From contig NZ_BPQG01000053.1 in NCBI RefSeq assembly GCF_022179125.1, positions 52,465 through 116,464 of the forward strand: a stretch of 64,000 nucleotides of DNA, read 5' to 3'. Both the position numbers and the translations under genes were made by a program. Origin of the DNA: Methylobacterium cerastii. Lineage in GTDB: Bacteria > Pseudomonadota > Alphaproteobacteria > Rhizobiales > Beijerinckiaceae. The number at the start of each line of letters is the position of its first letter. The stretch's first letter is position 1. A model generated the notes under the pieces. It was not told the DNA's origin and ran no database searches. It saw only the letters and a program-made list of their open reading frames with translations. This document shows positions 34,602 through 44,917 of the stretch, one piece after another.

Positions 34602-35155
34602 TGGCAGAGCGTCCGATCGGCGGCTTCGTCCTCGTGGTCGGCCCGAGCGGGGCCGGCAAGGATACGGTGATCGCCGCCGCCCGCGCGCGGCTGGCCGGCG
34701 ACCCGCCCTTCGTGTTCCCGCGCCGCCTCGTGACCCGGCCGCCCTCCGCCCACGAGGACAACGCCGAGATCGCCGAAGCAGATTTTTCGCGTGCCGCCGC
34801 GGCCGGCGCGTTCCCCCTGCATTGGCGCGTCCACGGCCTCGGCTACGCGATCCCGCCCGAAGCGCTGGAAGAAGCCGCGCGCGGGCGCATTGTGGTGTGC
34901 AACATCTCGCGCCGGGTGATCGAGGCGGCGCGCCGCATGCTCCCCGGCGTCCACGTCGTCGCGATCACGGCAGCCCCTGAGACCCTGGCCGCACGGCTCG
35001 CCGCCCGCGACCGCCCCGAGGACGGCGATCTCGGCGCGCGGCTGGCACGCGCGGTGCCGGCGGAGGCCGACGCCACCGTCGTCAACGACAGCGAGCGCAG
35101 CATCGCGACGGCCAACTTCGTCGCGATCCTTCTCGATCGCGCCGGACGGCGCTGA
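34601..35155 (+). CDS. phnN: Ribose 1,5-bisphosphate phosphokinase
   Basis: 184 residues, guanylate-kinase-like. Phosphorylates ribose 1,5-bisphosphate to PRPP. Walker A VVGPSGAGKDT, FPRRLVTRPP and HWRVHGLGYAIP (substrate site) match PhnN. The ATG at 34601 overlaps the phnM stop; a GTG one codon upstream is also possible. Product PRPP feeds nucleotide and His/Trp synthesis. Confidence 0.92.
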   Translation: MAERPIGGFVLVVGPSGAGKDTVIAAARARLAGDPPFVFPRRLVTRPPSAHEDNAEIAEADFSRAAAAGAFPLHWRVHGLGYAIPPEALEEAARGRIVVCNISRRVIEAARRMLPGVHVVAITAAPETLAARLAARDRPEDGDLGARLARAVPAEADATVVNDSERSIATANFVAILLDRAGRR

Positions 35156-35283
35156 CCGATGGCTGCGAACGCGCGCAGGCTTACGGCACGACCGCCGTGT
35201 ACGTCTTTCCAGGCGGAGGCAACCAAGGCGGCGATCGGCCTGTTGTTCGGGCCACCGACCGAATTGGGCAGAAAGCCAAAGCC

Positions 35284-35850
35284 ATGTCGAACCGTCTCCC
35301 GCTTACCGCCGGCCTGATCGCAGCGGGCCTCCTCGCAACCCCGCTCGGCCTGACGGCAGCCTTGGCCCAGGCGCCCGCCGCGAATGCCCAGTCCGAAATG
35401 AAGGAGTTCCAGATCGCTAAGACCAGCAAGGTCGGCCTCGCCCAGGCGCTGACTACGGCCGAGGCCCAAGGCGAGAAAGGCCGCGCGATCGACGCGGACT
35501 TCGAGAAGGCGGACGGCAAGAACCCGACCCATTACAGCATCAAGGTCGTCTACCCGGACGGCAAGCTCGTCGAGTACGGTATCGATGCCGAGACCGGCGC
35601 GCTCTACAAGACCGAGAACCAGCCGATCGAGCGGTACTTCACCCGGCTCAAGCCCGCCGACTTCCAGAACGCCACCACCTCGCTGAAGGACGCCCTCGCC
35701 ATCGCCGAGCGCAAGGCCGGCGGCGGCAAGGCCTACGAGGCGGAGGTCGAGCGCGAGGGCAAGTCGGTGCAGTACGAGATCAAGGTGGCGCTGGCCGACC
35801 ACGAGCAGACCGTGAAGGTCGGCCCGGACGGCAAGGTCGTCGGCGACTGA
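35284..35850 (+). CDS. Exported PepSY-domain protein
   Basis: 188 residues. Signal peptide LTAGLIAAGLLATPLGLTAALAQA; two PepSY-like repeats follow, each with the pattern helix, then HYSIKVVYPDGKLVEYGIDAETG (about 85-110; written in part) and VQYEIKVALADHEQTVKVGPDG (about 155-180; in part). PepSY domains are thought to inhibit or modulate peptidases, or to sense, in the periplasm. Weak RBS. Stands alone after phnN. Confidence 0.78.
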   Translation: MSNRLPLTAGLIAAGLLATPLGLTAALAQAPAANAQSEMKEFQIAKTSKVGLAQALTTAEAQGEKGRAIDADFEKADGKNPTHYSIKVVYPDGKLVEYGIDAETGALYKTENQPIERYFTRLKPADFQNATTSLKDALAIAERKAGGGKAYEAEVEREGKSVQYEIKVALADHEQTVKVGPDGKVVGD

Positions 35851-35960
35851 TCGAACGGGTGTGCGACGCGGCATCGATCGGGTGCCGCGTCGCCCCGTCG
35901 ATCGTGGTACGGGGTCCGCCGGAAACGGAGTCGGGACCCCGAAGTGCGAGCCCTGTTGCC

Positions 35961-36104
35961 ATGAACCCGACTGCCGTCGCCGTCATGCTGGCCATCGCCA
36001 CCGGCGCGATCTCGCTGTTCCTGTTCGCCCTCGTCGAGGGCTATCCGCTGCTGCTGGCGAGCATGGTCGCCGTCTTCGTCGCGATGTTCGTGCGCTGGGG
36101 CTGA
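35961..36104 (+). CDS. Small two-helix membrane protein
   Basis: 47 residues from the ATG at 35961: AVAVMLAIATGAISLFLFAL and LLLASMVAVFVAMFVRW form two membrane helices with a short VEGYP turn. No recognised family and no strong RBS, so the gene call is tentative. Confidence 0.45.
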   Translation: MNPTAVAVMLAIATGAISLFLFALVEGYPLLLASMVAVFVAMFVRWG

Positions 36105-36512
36105 AGCGCCCCGTCGACGCAGCGGACGACTCCGAAAGCCGTCGATCCACGCGGGCTGTGGGTGCGGCGCGGGCCGCGACAGGGCGGAGCTTCACAAGGC
36201 TGTCACGCTGCTATTAGACTAAGCCCCAATGGAGAGGGCCTTTTCGTCATTTCGCGAAGGGCTGGGATCGACCGGGTTGGCATCCGGACCCCGCCGCGAG
36301 CCGGATGTATCCGCCCCAGCCGGTCGCCGATCGCGCCCGGCAAGCCACGCGTTTTCCATGCGCCCGGCCGAGACGGCGCCGCCCGCCGGGCCCCGCCTTC
36401 GACGCAGCGGCACACGATCTCCCCATCACCCCCTCGACCTTGTCCTCGGGACGGCGCGCAAACCCGAACTCGCGCGTTGTCCCGTATGGCTTTCGTTCGA
36501 AGAGTCGCGCCG
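36105..36512 (+). other. Intergenic upstream of HNH endonuclease
   Basis: 408 bases. An A+T-richer patch (CTGCTATTAGACTAAG, about 36209-36224) may hold a promoter, with TATTAG as -10 and TTCACA 15 bases upstream; spacing is poor. Open frames here have no coding look. The true HNH start is taken at 36513. Confidence 0.35.
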
Positions 36513-37061
36513 ATGATGGATCTCCAGACCCTCGTCCTCAACGCGGATTACAGGCCGCTCTCCTACAACCCGCTGTCGTTGTGGAACTGGAAGGACGCCT
36601 TCACCGCCCTGTTCCTCGACCGCGTGACCCTGGTCGCGAGCTACGACGTCGAGGCGCGCAGCCCGAGCCGGGCGCTTCGGGTGCCGAGCGTGGTGGCCCT
36701 GAAGAATTACGTGACACTGGCCCGCAGCCCGGCCTTCACCCGCTACAACATCTACCTGCGCGACAGCTTCTCCTGCCAATATTGCGGCCTGCGCCTGCCT
36801 TCGGGCGGCCTGACCTTCGACCACGTCAACCCGCGCTCCCGCGGCGGGCTCTCCACCTGGGAGAACGTCGTCGCGGCCTGCAGCCCGTGCAACCTGCGCA
36901 AGGCCAACCGCACACCCTACGAGGCGGAGATGCCGCTGCTCACCGAGCCGCGCCGCCCGACCCGCTACGAGCTGCACCACCGACAACCCGAATTCGACCA
37001 CCGCGACTACCACCACACCTGGCTCGACTACCTGTACTGGGACAGCGAGCTGGAGAGCTGA
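36513..37061 (+). CDS. HNH endonuclease
   Basis: 182 residues. Conserved opening DLQTLVLNADYRPLSYNPLS and an HNH/zinc core: CQYCG, LTFDHVNPRSRGG, WENVVAACSPCNLRKANR (two CxxC pairs and the His-Asn-His). This solitary type is widespread in Alphaproteobacteria; role in repair or phage defence unproven. Start chosen at 36513 because GAAGAG is 8 bases before it; an ATG at 36486 would add nine residues. Confidence 0.85.
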   Translation: MMDLQTLVLNADYRPLSYNPLSLWNWKDAFTALFLDRVTLVASYDVEARSPSRALRVPSVVALKNYVTLARSPAFTRYNIYLRDSFSCQYCGLRLPSGGLTFDHVNPRSRGGLSTWENVVAACSPCNLRKANRTPYEAEMPLLTEPRRPTRYELHHRQPEFDHRDYHHTWLDYLYWDSELES

Positions 37062-37147
37062 GCGGCCGCGAGTTGGCTTCCGATTTGGGAATTCCCCGTC
37101 TCGGGGTGTCGCCTTGATGACCGAGAGTTCGGGATCATCAATCCCGA

Positions 37148-37223
37148 TGGTGGGCGGTGAGGGACTCGAACCCCCGACCCTCTCCGTGTAAAGGAGACGC
37201 TCTACCAACTGAGCTAACCGCCC
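37148..37223 (-). tRNA. tRNA-Val (anticodon UAC)
   Basis: On the - strand GGGCGGT acceptor, D arm GCTCAGTTGGTAGAGC, anticodon arm TCTCC-TTTACAC-GGAGA (UAC), T arm GGGGTTCGAGTCCC and encoded CCA. 76 bases, all stems pair. Confidence 0.95.
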
Positions 37224-37284
37224 GCGCCCGCGTGGTACGGCATGCTGCGGCTTCGAGGCAAGCGCAGGTTCTTTTAGCATGCGC

Positions 37285-38007
37285 CTATGGGCCGGCGAGC
37301 AGGCGTGCAAGAGCAGGGGATAGGCCGGTGGCGTCGGTCAGCGGGTGGCGGCTCGGCGTGGGTCTCGGTAGAGCTGCCGCCGCCAGCACCGCGCGGGTAC
37401 CGGCCTCCACCGAGCACAGCACGGGAACGGGGACGTCCGGCTGGATCCGTTCGGCGAGGCCCGCGAGGCCGGCACCGCCGAGGATCACCGTCTGGGCGCC
37501 GTCCGCCTCCGCGCAGGCGCGGCAGGCGGCGACGAGGTCGGCGAGCGCCGCGTCCGGATCGTGGTGGATCTCGCCGCCGGTGGCGTTCGTCGCGCGGATG
37601 CCGGCGAGCCGGTCAGAGAGGCCGAGGAGCGTGACGAACTCGCTCAGCATCGGCCGCCACGCCGTCCCGCCGGTGACGATCGAGAAGCGCCCCGCGGCCG
37701 CCGCCTCGCGGCAGGCGGCTTCGGCCATGCCGACCACCGGCACGGGTGCGATCTCGCGGAGCGCCAGCAGACCGGGATCGCCGAAGCAGGCGAGGTAGAC
37801 CGCGTCGCACTCCGCGCCGAACGCCGCATAGGCGTCGAGGGCGGCGTGAGCGGCGATCGCCGCCGAGGCCCGGCTGGCGATGTAGCGCGCGCCGAAGCGG
37901 CCGGTAGCCGGCACGATCGTCGCCGATGGAGCGATGCGGCGGACATGCTCGACGACCCGTTCGGTCACCGCTTCCGTCGTGTTGGGATTGATCACCAAGA
38001 TGCGCAT
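37285..38007 (-). CDS. Asp/Glu/hydantoin racemase family protein, second cysteine missing
   Basis: 240 residues. Opening MRILVINPNTTEAVTERV and YLACFGDPGLLALRE (Cys74) match the hydantoin/allantoin racemase branch, which uses two cysteines as acid and base. The second site, normally LGCAGM-like, reads VILGGAGLAGL here, so the cysteine is Gly. Racemisation by the two-base mechanism is doubtful. Start ATG at 38007 with AAAGGGCC upstream. A link to allantoin metabolism is possible but the urate genes are 17 kb away. Confidence 0.8.
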   Translation of the reverse strand: MRILVINPNTTEAVTERVVEHVRRIAPSATIVPATGRFGARYIASRASAAIAAHAALDAYAAFGAECDAVYLACFGDPGLLALREIAPVPVVGMAEAACREAAAAGRFSIVTGGTAWRPMLSEFVTLLGLSDRLAGIRATNATGGEIHHDPDAALADLVAACRACAEADGAQTVILGGAGLAGLAERIQPDVPVPVLCSVEAGTRAVLAAAALPRPTPSRHPLTDATGLSPALARLLAGP

Positions 38008-38042
38008 GGAGGCCCTTTCGACAAGCGGACCATGCAAGCGAA

Positions 38043-38069
38043 AGGCCCCGGAGCAGCGCTCCGGGGCCT
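38043..38069 (-). terminator. Terminator of lon
   Basis: Perfect 12-bp stem AGGCCCCGGAGC/GCTCCGGGGCCT with a 3-base loop, followed on the - strand by TTTCGCTTG. 20 bases past the lon stop. Confidence 0.85.
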
Positions 38070-38088
38070 CGTCGTCCTTGCTCGGGCT

Positions 38089-40503
38089 TTAGTGGGCGAC
38101 GAAGGCGGCGCCGTCCTCGGTCGTCTTCTTGACCGGGATGACCTCTTCCCATTCGATCGCTACCGGCTGGCGCACGAGGGCGTGCTTCAGCACTTGGTCC
38201 ATCATCGCGACGGGGATGATCTCCATCCCGTTCTTCACACTGTCGGGCACCTCGGCGATGTCCTTGGCGTTCTCCTCGGGGATCAACACCGTTTTGATGC
38301 CGCCGCGGAGTGCGGCGAGCAGCTTCTCCTTCAGACCGCCGATCGGCAGCACTCGACCGCGGAGCGTGACTTCGCCGGTCATGGCGATGTCGCGGCGCAC
38401 CGGGATCCCGGTGAAGGTCGAGACGATGGCGGTCGCCATGGCGATGCCGGCCGACGGCCCGTCCTTCGGGGTCGCCCCCTCCGGAACGTGGACGTGGATG
38501 TCCCGGCGCTCGAACAGCGGCGGCTCGATGCCGAAATCGAGGGCCCGGGAGCGAACGTAGCTCGCCGCCGCCGAGATCGACTCCTTCATCACGTCCTTCA
38601 GGTTGCCCGTGACCGTCATCTTGCCCTTGCCCGGCATCATGACGCCCTCGATTGTCAGCAGCTCGCCGCCGACCTCGGTCCAGGCCAAGCCGGTGACGAC
38701 GCCGACCTGATCGTCCGCATCGATCTCGCCGTAGCGGAACTTCGGCGGGCCGAGGAAGACCTGCAGGCGCTCCACGTCGACCTCGACGCTCTTTACCTTC
38801 GTGATCAGGATCTCCTTGACCGCCTTGCGGATCAGGTTCGACAGCTCGCGCTCGAGGTTGCGGACGCCCGCCTCCCGCGTGTAGCGGCGAACCAGCATCA
38901 GCAGGGCCTCATCGTCGATCGACCATTCCTTGCTGTCCAAGCCATGCTTCTTCAGCGCATTCTGGATCAGGTGCTTGCGTGCGATCTCGACCTTCTCCTC
39001 CTCGGTGTACCCGGCGATGCGGATCACTTCCATGCGGTCCATCAGCGGGCCGGGGATATTGAGGGTGTTGGCCGTGGTCACGAACATCACGTTCGACAGG
39101 TCGTAATCGACTTCGAGATAGTGGTCGTTGAAAGTCGAGTTCTGCTCGGGATCCAGCACCTCGAGGAGCGCCGCGGAGGGATCGCCGCGGAAGTCCATGC
39201 CCATCTTGTCGATCTCGTCGAGCAGGATGAGCGGGTTCGAGGTCTTGGCCTTACGCATCGACTGAACGATCTTGCCCGGCATCGAGCCGATATAGGTCCG
39301 GCGGTGACCGCGGATCTCGGCCTCGTCACGCACGCCACCGAGCGACATCCGCACGAACTCGCGGCCAGTCGCCTTGGCGATCGACTTGCCGAGCGAGGTC
39401 TTGCCGACGCCGGGAGGCCCGACGAGGCACAGGATCGGCCCGGTGAGCTTGTTCGCCCGCTGCTGCACGGCGAGGTACTCGACGATCCGCTCCTTGACCT
39501 TCTCCAGGCCGAAATGGTCGCCGTCGAGGAGGACCTGGGCGCCGAGGAGATCCTTCTTGATCTTCGAGCGCTTGTTCCACGGGATGCCGAGCATCCAATC
39601 GAGGTAATTGCGCACCACCGTCGCCTCGGCCGACATCGGCGACATCTGGCGCAGCTTCTTCAGCTCCGCCGAGGCCTTCTCGCGGGCTTCCTTGGTGAAC
39701 TTGGTCTTCTCGATCTTGTCCTCGAGCTCGGCCAGCTCGTCGCGGCCATCCTCGTCGCCGAGCTCCTTCTGGATCGCCTTCATCTGCTCGTTGAGGTAGT
39801 ACTCGCGCTGGGTCTTCTCCATCTGCCGCTTCACGCGGGTCCGGATGCGCTTCTCCACCTGCAGCACGGAGATCTCGCTCTCCATCAGCGACAGCACGCG
39901 CTCGAGGCGGGCGGCCACGGTCGGCGTCTCCAGAATCGCCTGCTTGTCGGCGATCTTGACGAGGAGGTGCGAGCCGATCGTGTCAGCGAGCTTCGAGGGC
40001 TCCTCGATCTGCGTGACCGCCGAGACGACTTCGGGCGAAATCTTCTTGTTGAGCTTGACGTAGTTCTCGAACTCCGAGAGCACCGAGCGGGCCAGCGCCT
40101 CGGCCTCGACTTTGTCGCCGAGCTCATCGACCAGGGCCTCAGCCTCGGCCTCATAATACTCGTCCGAGCGGGTGAAGCCGGTGATCTTGGCACGGCCACC
40201 GCCTTCGACCAGCACCTTCACGGTGCCGTCGGGCAGCTTCAGCAACTGCAGCACGGAGGCGAGCGTGCCGATCGTGTAGATCGCGTCGGTGGCCGGGTCG
40301 TCGTCGCCGGCGTTGATCTGTGTGGCGAGCAGGATGTGGCGGTCGGTCCGCACCGCTTCTTCGAGCGCGCGGATCGACTTCTCGCGCCCGACGAACAGCG
40401 GCACGATCATGTGCGGGAAGACGACGATGTCGCGCAACGGCAAGACGGCGTAGGCGCCGGTCGAGCCCGGGACGACCGGCTGGCGGGATTTCGATTGGGT
40501 CAT
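38089..40503 (-). CDS. lon: ATP-dependent protease Lon
   Basis: 804 residues. LAN substrate-binding domain (opening [20 protein letters not shown]), AAA+ module with Walker [14 protein letters not shown] and Walker [12 protein letters not shown], and the protease domain with catalytic Ser in [11 protein letters not shown] and Lys in [12 protein letters not shown]. Degrades misfolded and regulatory proteins. Start ATG at 40503 with GAGGAAG six bases before; an ATG five codons earlier is less likely. A sigma-32-like promoter lies about 170 bases upstream. Confidence 0.97.
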   Translation of the reverse strand: MTQSKSRQPVVPGSTGAYAVLPLRDIVVFPHMIVPLFVGREKSIRALEEAVRTDRHILLATQINAGDDDPATDAIYTIGTLASVLQLLKLPDGTVKVLVEGGGRAKITGFTRSDEYYEAEAEALVDELGDKVEAEALARSVLSEFENYVKLNKKISPEVVSAVTQIEEPSKLADTIGSHLLVKIADKQAILETPTVAARLERVLSLMESEISVLQVEKRIRTRVKRQMEKTQREYYLNEQMKAIQKELGDEDGRDELAELEDKIEKTKFTKEAREKASAELKKLRQMSPMSAEATVVRNYLDWMLGIPWNKRSKIKKDLLGAQVLLDGDHFGLEKVKERIVEYLAVQQRANKLTGPILCLVGPPGVGKTSLGKSIAKATGREFVRMSLGGVRDEAEIRGHRRTYIGSMPGKIVQSMRKAKTSNPLILLDEIDKMGMDFRGDPSAALLEVLDPEQNSTFNDHYLEVDYDLSNVMFVTTANTLNIPGPLMDRMEVIRIAGYTEEEKVEIARKHLIQNALKKHGLDSKEWSIDDEALLMLVRRYTREAGVRNLERELSNLIRKAVKEILITKVKSVEVDVERLQVFLGPPKFRYGEIDADDQVGVVTGLAWTEVGGELLTIEGVMMPGKGKMTVTGNLKDVMKESISAAASYVRSRALDFGIEPPLFERRDIHVHVPEGATPKDGPSAGIAMATAIVSTFTGIPVRRDIAMTGEVTLRGRVLPIGGLKEKLLAALRGGIKTVLIPEENAKDIAEVPDSVKNGMEIIPVAMMDQVLKHALVRQPVAIEWEEVIPVKKTTEDGAAFVAH

Positions 40504-40670
40504 CGTTGACTTCCTCATGAGGGACGCCCGACGGTCGCTCCTCCGAATTGGAGCAAGCTTCCTGCCAGGGGCCGACCGGGCCGCGAGGGTCGGAAAGGTC
40601 TCTGGAGACTTTGCGGCTGGTGGCGCGGCACCGCCCCTCGAAGGAGGCAGCGGCCACTGCGCTGAGCCTC

Positions 40671-40699
40671 AGATGGCTCCCCCCGCACCTCGTTTCAAG
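40671..40699 (-). promoter_or_regulatory. Sigma-32-like heat-shock promoter of lon
   Basis: On the - strand CTTGAAA, 14 bases, then AGCCATCT, close to the heat-shock consensus CTTGAAA-N14-CCCCATNT. Transcript would have a leader of about 160 bases. Confidence 0.55.
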
Positions 40700-40709
40700 G
40701 TGACCACCC

Positions 40710-40740
40710 GTCGCGGGTCGACCGAGGATCGACCCGCGAC
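40710..40740 (-). terminator. Hairpin downstream of clpX
   Basis: Perfect 12-bp stem GTCGCGGGTCGA/TCGACCCGCGAC with a 7-base loop, 34 bases past the clpX stop. No U-tract follows, so strength is uncertain. Confidence 0.6.
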
Positions 40741-40773
40741 ATCAAGGACTTAGCGCGCGTGCGCCGGCGCACG

Positions 40774-42045
<1,272 letters not shown>

Positions 42046-42275
42046 ATCGGTCTCCGATTCGTGCGTGCGCTGCCAGCCGGGGCACACGCGCATCGTTCAC
42101 AGTTAAGGGGATCCGCTTAAAGAAAAAGTCACCTGCGCGTCTTTGCCTTGGGGTCCGGCCCGAACCAGTCGTTGCGAACCCCGATGCAAACACGCGGCCG
42201 CGGCCGGATCAAGGCCGCGATCGCCACACCCCTCCCGCGGCGGCGCGGTGCCGCCGGGGACGGGTGCGGGGTTCC

Positions 42276-42905
42276 TCAGGCGGCGGCCGGCTCGGGCCGC
42301 TTCTGGATGACCTCGTCGATCAGGCCGAACTCGCGCGCCGCGTCGGCGGTCATGAAGTTGTCGCGCTCCAGCGCCTGGACGATGGAATCGTAGTCGCGCC
42401 CGGTATGCTTCACGTAGATCTCGTTGAGGCGCTTCTTGAGAGCCTCAATCTCGCGGGCGTGGATCAGGATGTCGGTGGCCTGGCCCTGGAACCCGCCGGA
42501 CGGCTGGTGGACCATGATGCGGGCGTTCGGCAGGGCGAAGCGGTGGCCCGGCTCGCCGGCGGTGAGGAGCAGGGAGCCCATTGAGGCGGCCTGGCCGACG
42601 CAGAGCGTCGTCACCGGGCAACGGATGAACTGCATCGTGTCGTAGATCGACAGGCCCGAGGTCACCACGCCGCCGGGCGAGTTGATGTAGAAGGAAATTT
42701 CCTTCTTCGGGTTCTCGGCCTCGAGGAACAGGAGCTGCGCGACGATCAGCGACGCGCCGTAATCCTCCACCGGTCCGGTGAGGAAGATGATCCGCTCGCG
42801 CAGCAGCCGCGAGTAGATGTCGAACGCCCGCTCGCCGCGGCTCGACTGCTCGACCACCATCGGCACGAGCGCGCTGTTATAATAGTCGACCGGATCTCTC
42901 ATCAT
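42276..42905 (-). CDS. clpP: ClpP protease subunit
   Basis: 209 residues. Catalytic Ser in [12 protein letters not shown], His in [10 protein letters not shown] and Asp in the GRDYDSI region. Forms the 14-mer chamber for ClpX and ClpA. Two consecutive ATGs start it; AAAGGCC precedes the first. Follows tig, as in most Alphaproteobacteria. Confidence 0.97.
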   Translation of the reverse strand: MMRDPVDYYNSALVPMVVEQSSRGERAFDIYSRLLRERIIFLTGPVEDYGASLIVAQLLFLEAENPKKEISFYINSPGGVVTSGLSIYDTMQFIRCPVTTLCVGQAASMGSLLLTAGEPGHRFALPNARIMVHQPSGGFQGQATDILIHAREIEALKKRLNEIYVKHTGRDYDSIVQALERDNFMTADAAREFGLIDEVIQKRPEPAAA

Positions 42906-42925
42906 GGCCTTTAGGGCTCCAAGGG

Positions 42926-42959
42926 GCCCGGCCCTCCGCGAATCACGGAGAGGCCGGGC
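42926..42959 (-). terminator. Terminator of tig
   Basis: GCCCGGCCCTCCG facing CGGAGAGGCCGGGC with one bulge and a 7-base loop, 70 bases past the tig stop and before clpP, so clpP likely also has its own promoter. Confidence 0.65.
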
Positions 42960-43029
42960 GCGTCAGCGAACGACGGCATTCCTTAACGCCGCCTAACCAT
43001 AAGCCCGCCGCCTCGAGACGAGCGCGGGC

Positions 43030-44460
43030 TCAGTCGGCCTTCGAGCCGGCCGACGCGGCCTCCGTGGACTCGGCGTCGGCCGATTTGGCGTCGGCCTTCT
43101 CGTTCCCGGCGTCGTCGGCTTCCTCGTCGGCGAAGAGCGTCTCCTTCGAGACGGGCTCCTCCACCAGCTTGACCTGACCGAGGACGTGGTCGACGACCTT
43201 TTCCTCGAACAGCGGCGCGCGAAGCTCGGCGAGCGCCTGTGCATTCTTCCGGTAGAAATCCCAGACCTGCTGCTCCTGGCCCGGGAACTGCCGGACCCGG
43301 GCGATGAGGGCCTGGTTCACCTCTTCGTCGGAGACCTTGATATCGGCGCTCTCGCCGACCTGCGCAAGCACCAAGCCGAGGCGCACGCGACGCTCGGCGA
43401 TCTTGCGGTACTCGGCCTGCGCCTTCTCCTCGGTGGTGTCCTCGTCCTCGAAGGTCTTGCCGCGGGACTTCAGGTCCTGCTCGACCTGCGCCCAGACGCT
43501 GGCGAATTCCTGCGCCACGAGCGAGGGCGGCAGGTCGAAGGCGTAGCGGCCGTCGAGCGCATCGAGGAGGTCCTTCTTGAGCTTGCGGCGCGAGGCCGCC
43601 TCGAAGTCGGTGCCGATCGCCTTGGCCACGGCCTCCTTGAGCGCGTCGAGGGAGTCGAGGCCCATGCCCTTGGCGAATTCGTCGTCGATCTTGGCCTCGC
43701 CCGGGGCCTGGATCTTGGTGACGGTCACGTCGAACTCGGCGTCCTTGCCGGCGAGCTGCTCGGCGCCGTAGGCCTCCGGGAAGGTCGCCTTGACCAGGCG
43801 CTGCTCGCCAACTTTGGCGCCGACGAGAGCCTCCTCGAAGCCGGGGATGAAGGAATTCGAGCCGAGCTCCAGGTCGATGCCCTCGCCCTTGCCGCCCTCG
43901 AACTCTGTGCCGTCGATGCGGCCGACGAAGTCGATGGTGAGGCGGTCGCCGGTCTCGGCCGCCGCGCCTTCGTCACGCTCCGCGAACGGACGGCTCTGGC
44001 CGGCCATGCGCTCCAGCGCCTCGGTCACCTCCGTGTCCGAGGGTGTGGCGACCTGCTTGGTCAGGCTGACGTCGGAAAGGTCGGCGAGTTCGAAGCTCGG
44101 CAGGACCTCGAGGGCGACCTTGAACGAGAGGTCGGCCTTGGCGTCGAGCGCCTTCTCGACGATCGACTGGTCGGAGGGGAACTCGATCTGCGGCTCGAGG
44201 GCGAGCTTGAGGCCGTTGTCGGCGACGATCTTCTGGTTCGCCTCGTTGACGGCGTTCTGCACCACGTCGGCCATCACCGAGCGGCCGTAGACCTTGCGCA
44301 GGTGCGCCACTGGCACCTTGCCCGGACGGAAGCCCTTTAGCTGGACCTTGTCCTTCATGCCCGACAGCTCGGTGTTCAGGCGATCCTCGAGCTCGCTCGC
44401 GGCGAGGGACACCTGAAACGTGCGCTTCAGCCCCTCGGAGTGTGTCTCGGTCACCTGCAT
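43030..44460 (-). CDS. tig: Trigger factor chaperone
   Basis: 476 residues. Ribosome-binding signature GFRPGKVP (about residues 44-51) in the N-terminal domain, PPIase domain ([14 protein letters not shown] to VTVTKI), C-terminal helical arms, and an acidic Asp/Glu/Ala tail. Prolyl isomerase and nascent-chain chaperone. Start at [10 protein letters not shown] (44460); an ATG five codons upstream is less conserved. Confidence 0.96.
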   Translation of the reverse strand: MQVTETHSEGLKRTFQVSLAASELEDRLNTELSGMKDKVQLKGFRPGKVPVAHLRKVYGRSVMADVVQNAVNEANQKIVADNGLKLALEPQIEFPSDQSIVEKALDAKADLSFKVALEVLPSFELADLSDVSLTKQVATPSDTEVTEALERMAGQSRPFAERDEGAAAETGDRLTIDFVGRIDGTEFEGGKGEGIDLELGSNSFIPGFEEALVGAKVGEQRLVKATFPEAYGAEQLAGKDAEFDVTVTKIQAPGEAKIDDEFAKGMGLDSLDALKEAVAKAIGTDFEAASRRKLKKDLLDALDGRYAFDLPPSLVAQEFASVWAQVEQDLKSRGKTFEDEDTTEEKAQAEYRKIAERRVRLGLVLAQVGESADIKVSDEEVNQALIARVRQFPGQEQQVWDFYRKNAQALAELRAPLFEEKVVDHVLGQVKLVEEPVSKETLFADEEADDAGNEKADAKSADAESTEAASAGSKAD

Positions 44461-44650
44461 CGTCGTCGCTCTCAAAGTCCGTGTGATCGTGTGCGCGAGA
44501 ATCCGGGCGCGGCCTCATCGGAGGCCTGACGGAGCCGCGGGTTTGGTACGGGGAAGCGGGACCCGCGCGCAAGGCGAACGGCATCCGCTGGAGGAGCCGG
44601 CCGACCGCGTCCGCGCAGGGATCGGCCGTTACCGTTTCCGAAGGCGGTGC

Positions 44651-44735
44651 TGGTGCGGGCGGAGGGGCTCGAACCCCCACGTCTTGCGACACTGGTACCT
44701 AAAACCAGCGCGTCTACCAGTTCCGCCACGCCCGC
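44651..44735 (-). tRNA. tRNA-Leu (anticodon UAG)
   Basis: On the - strand a class II tRNA of 85 bases: acceptor GCGGGCG, D arm TGGCGGAACTGGTAGACGC, anticodon arm CTGGT-TTTAGGT-ACCAG (UAG), a variable arm, T arm GGGGTTCGAGCCCC and encoded CCA. Confidence 0.95.
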
Positions 44736-44917
44736 GAGCGCCGATGCCCGGCGCGTGTCCGGCCACCGGAGGGCGGGTCTATAGCATGCGGGGCACAGGC
44801 CGCAGCAAAAAACTTGCGGGCCCGAAACGGTGGCGCCGCGCGAGGGCGGCGGCTACAACCGGCGGCCCTGAATTCCCGCGTGGATGCCGCGCGATCGCCC
44901 CGTCGTCACGAGGTTCC

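Noticed and set aside
36229-36512. Open frame starting just after an A+T-rich patch upstream of the HNH gene
   Set aside because: Composition is Pro/Arg/Ser-rich as in non-coding GC DNA and it overlaps the HNH start.
37148-37223. tRNA-Val as an integration site
   Set aside because: No integrase, no duplicated tRNA end and no composition change beside it.
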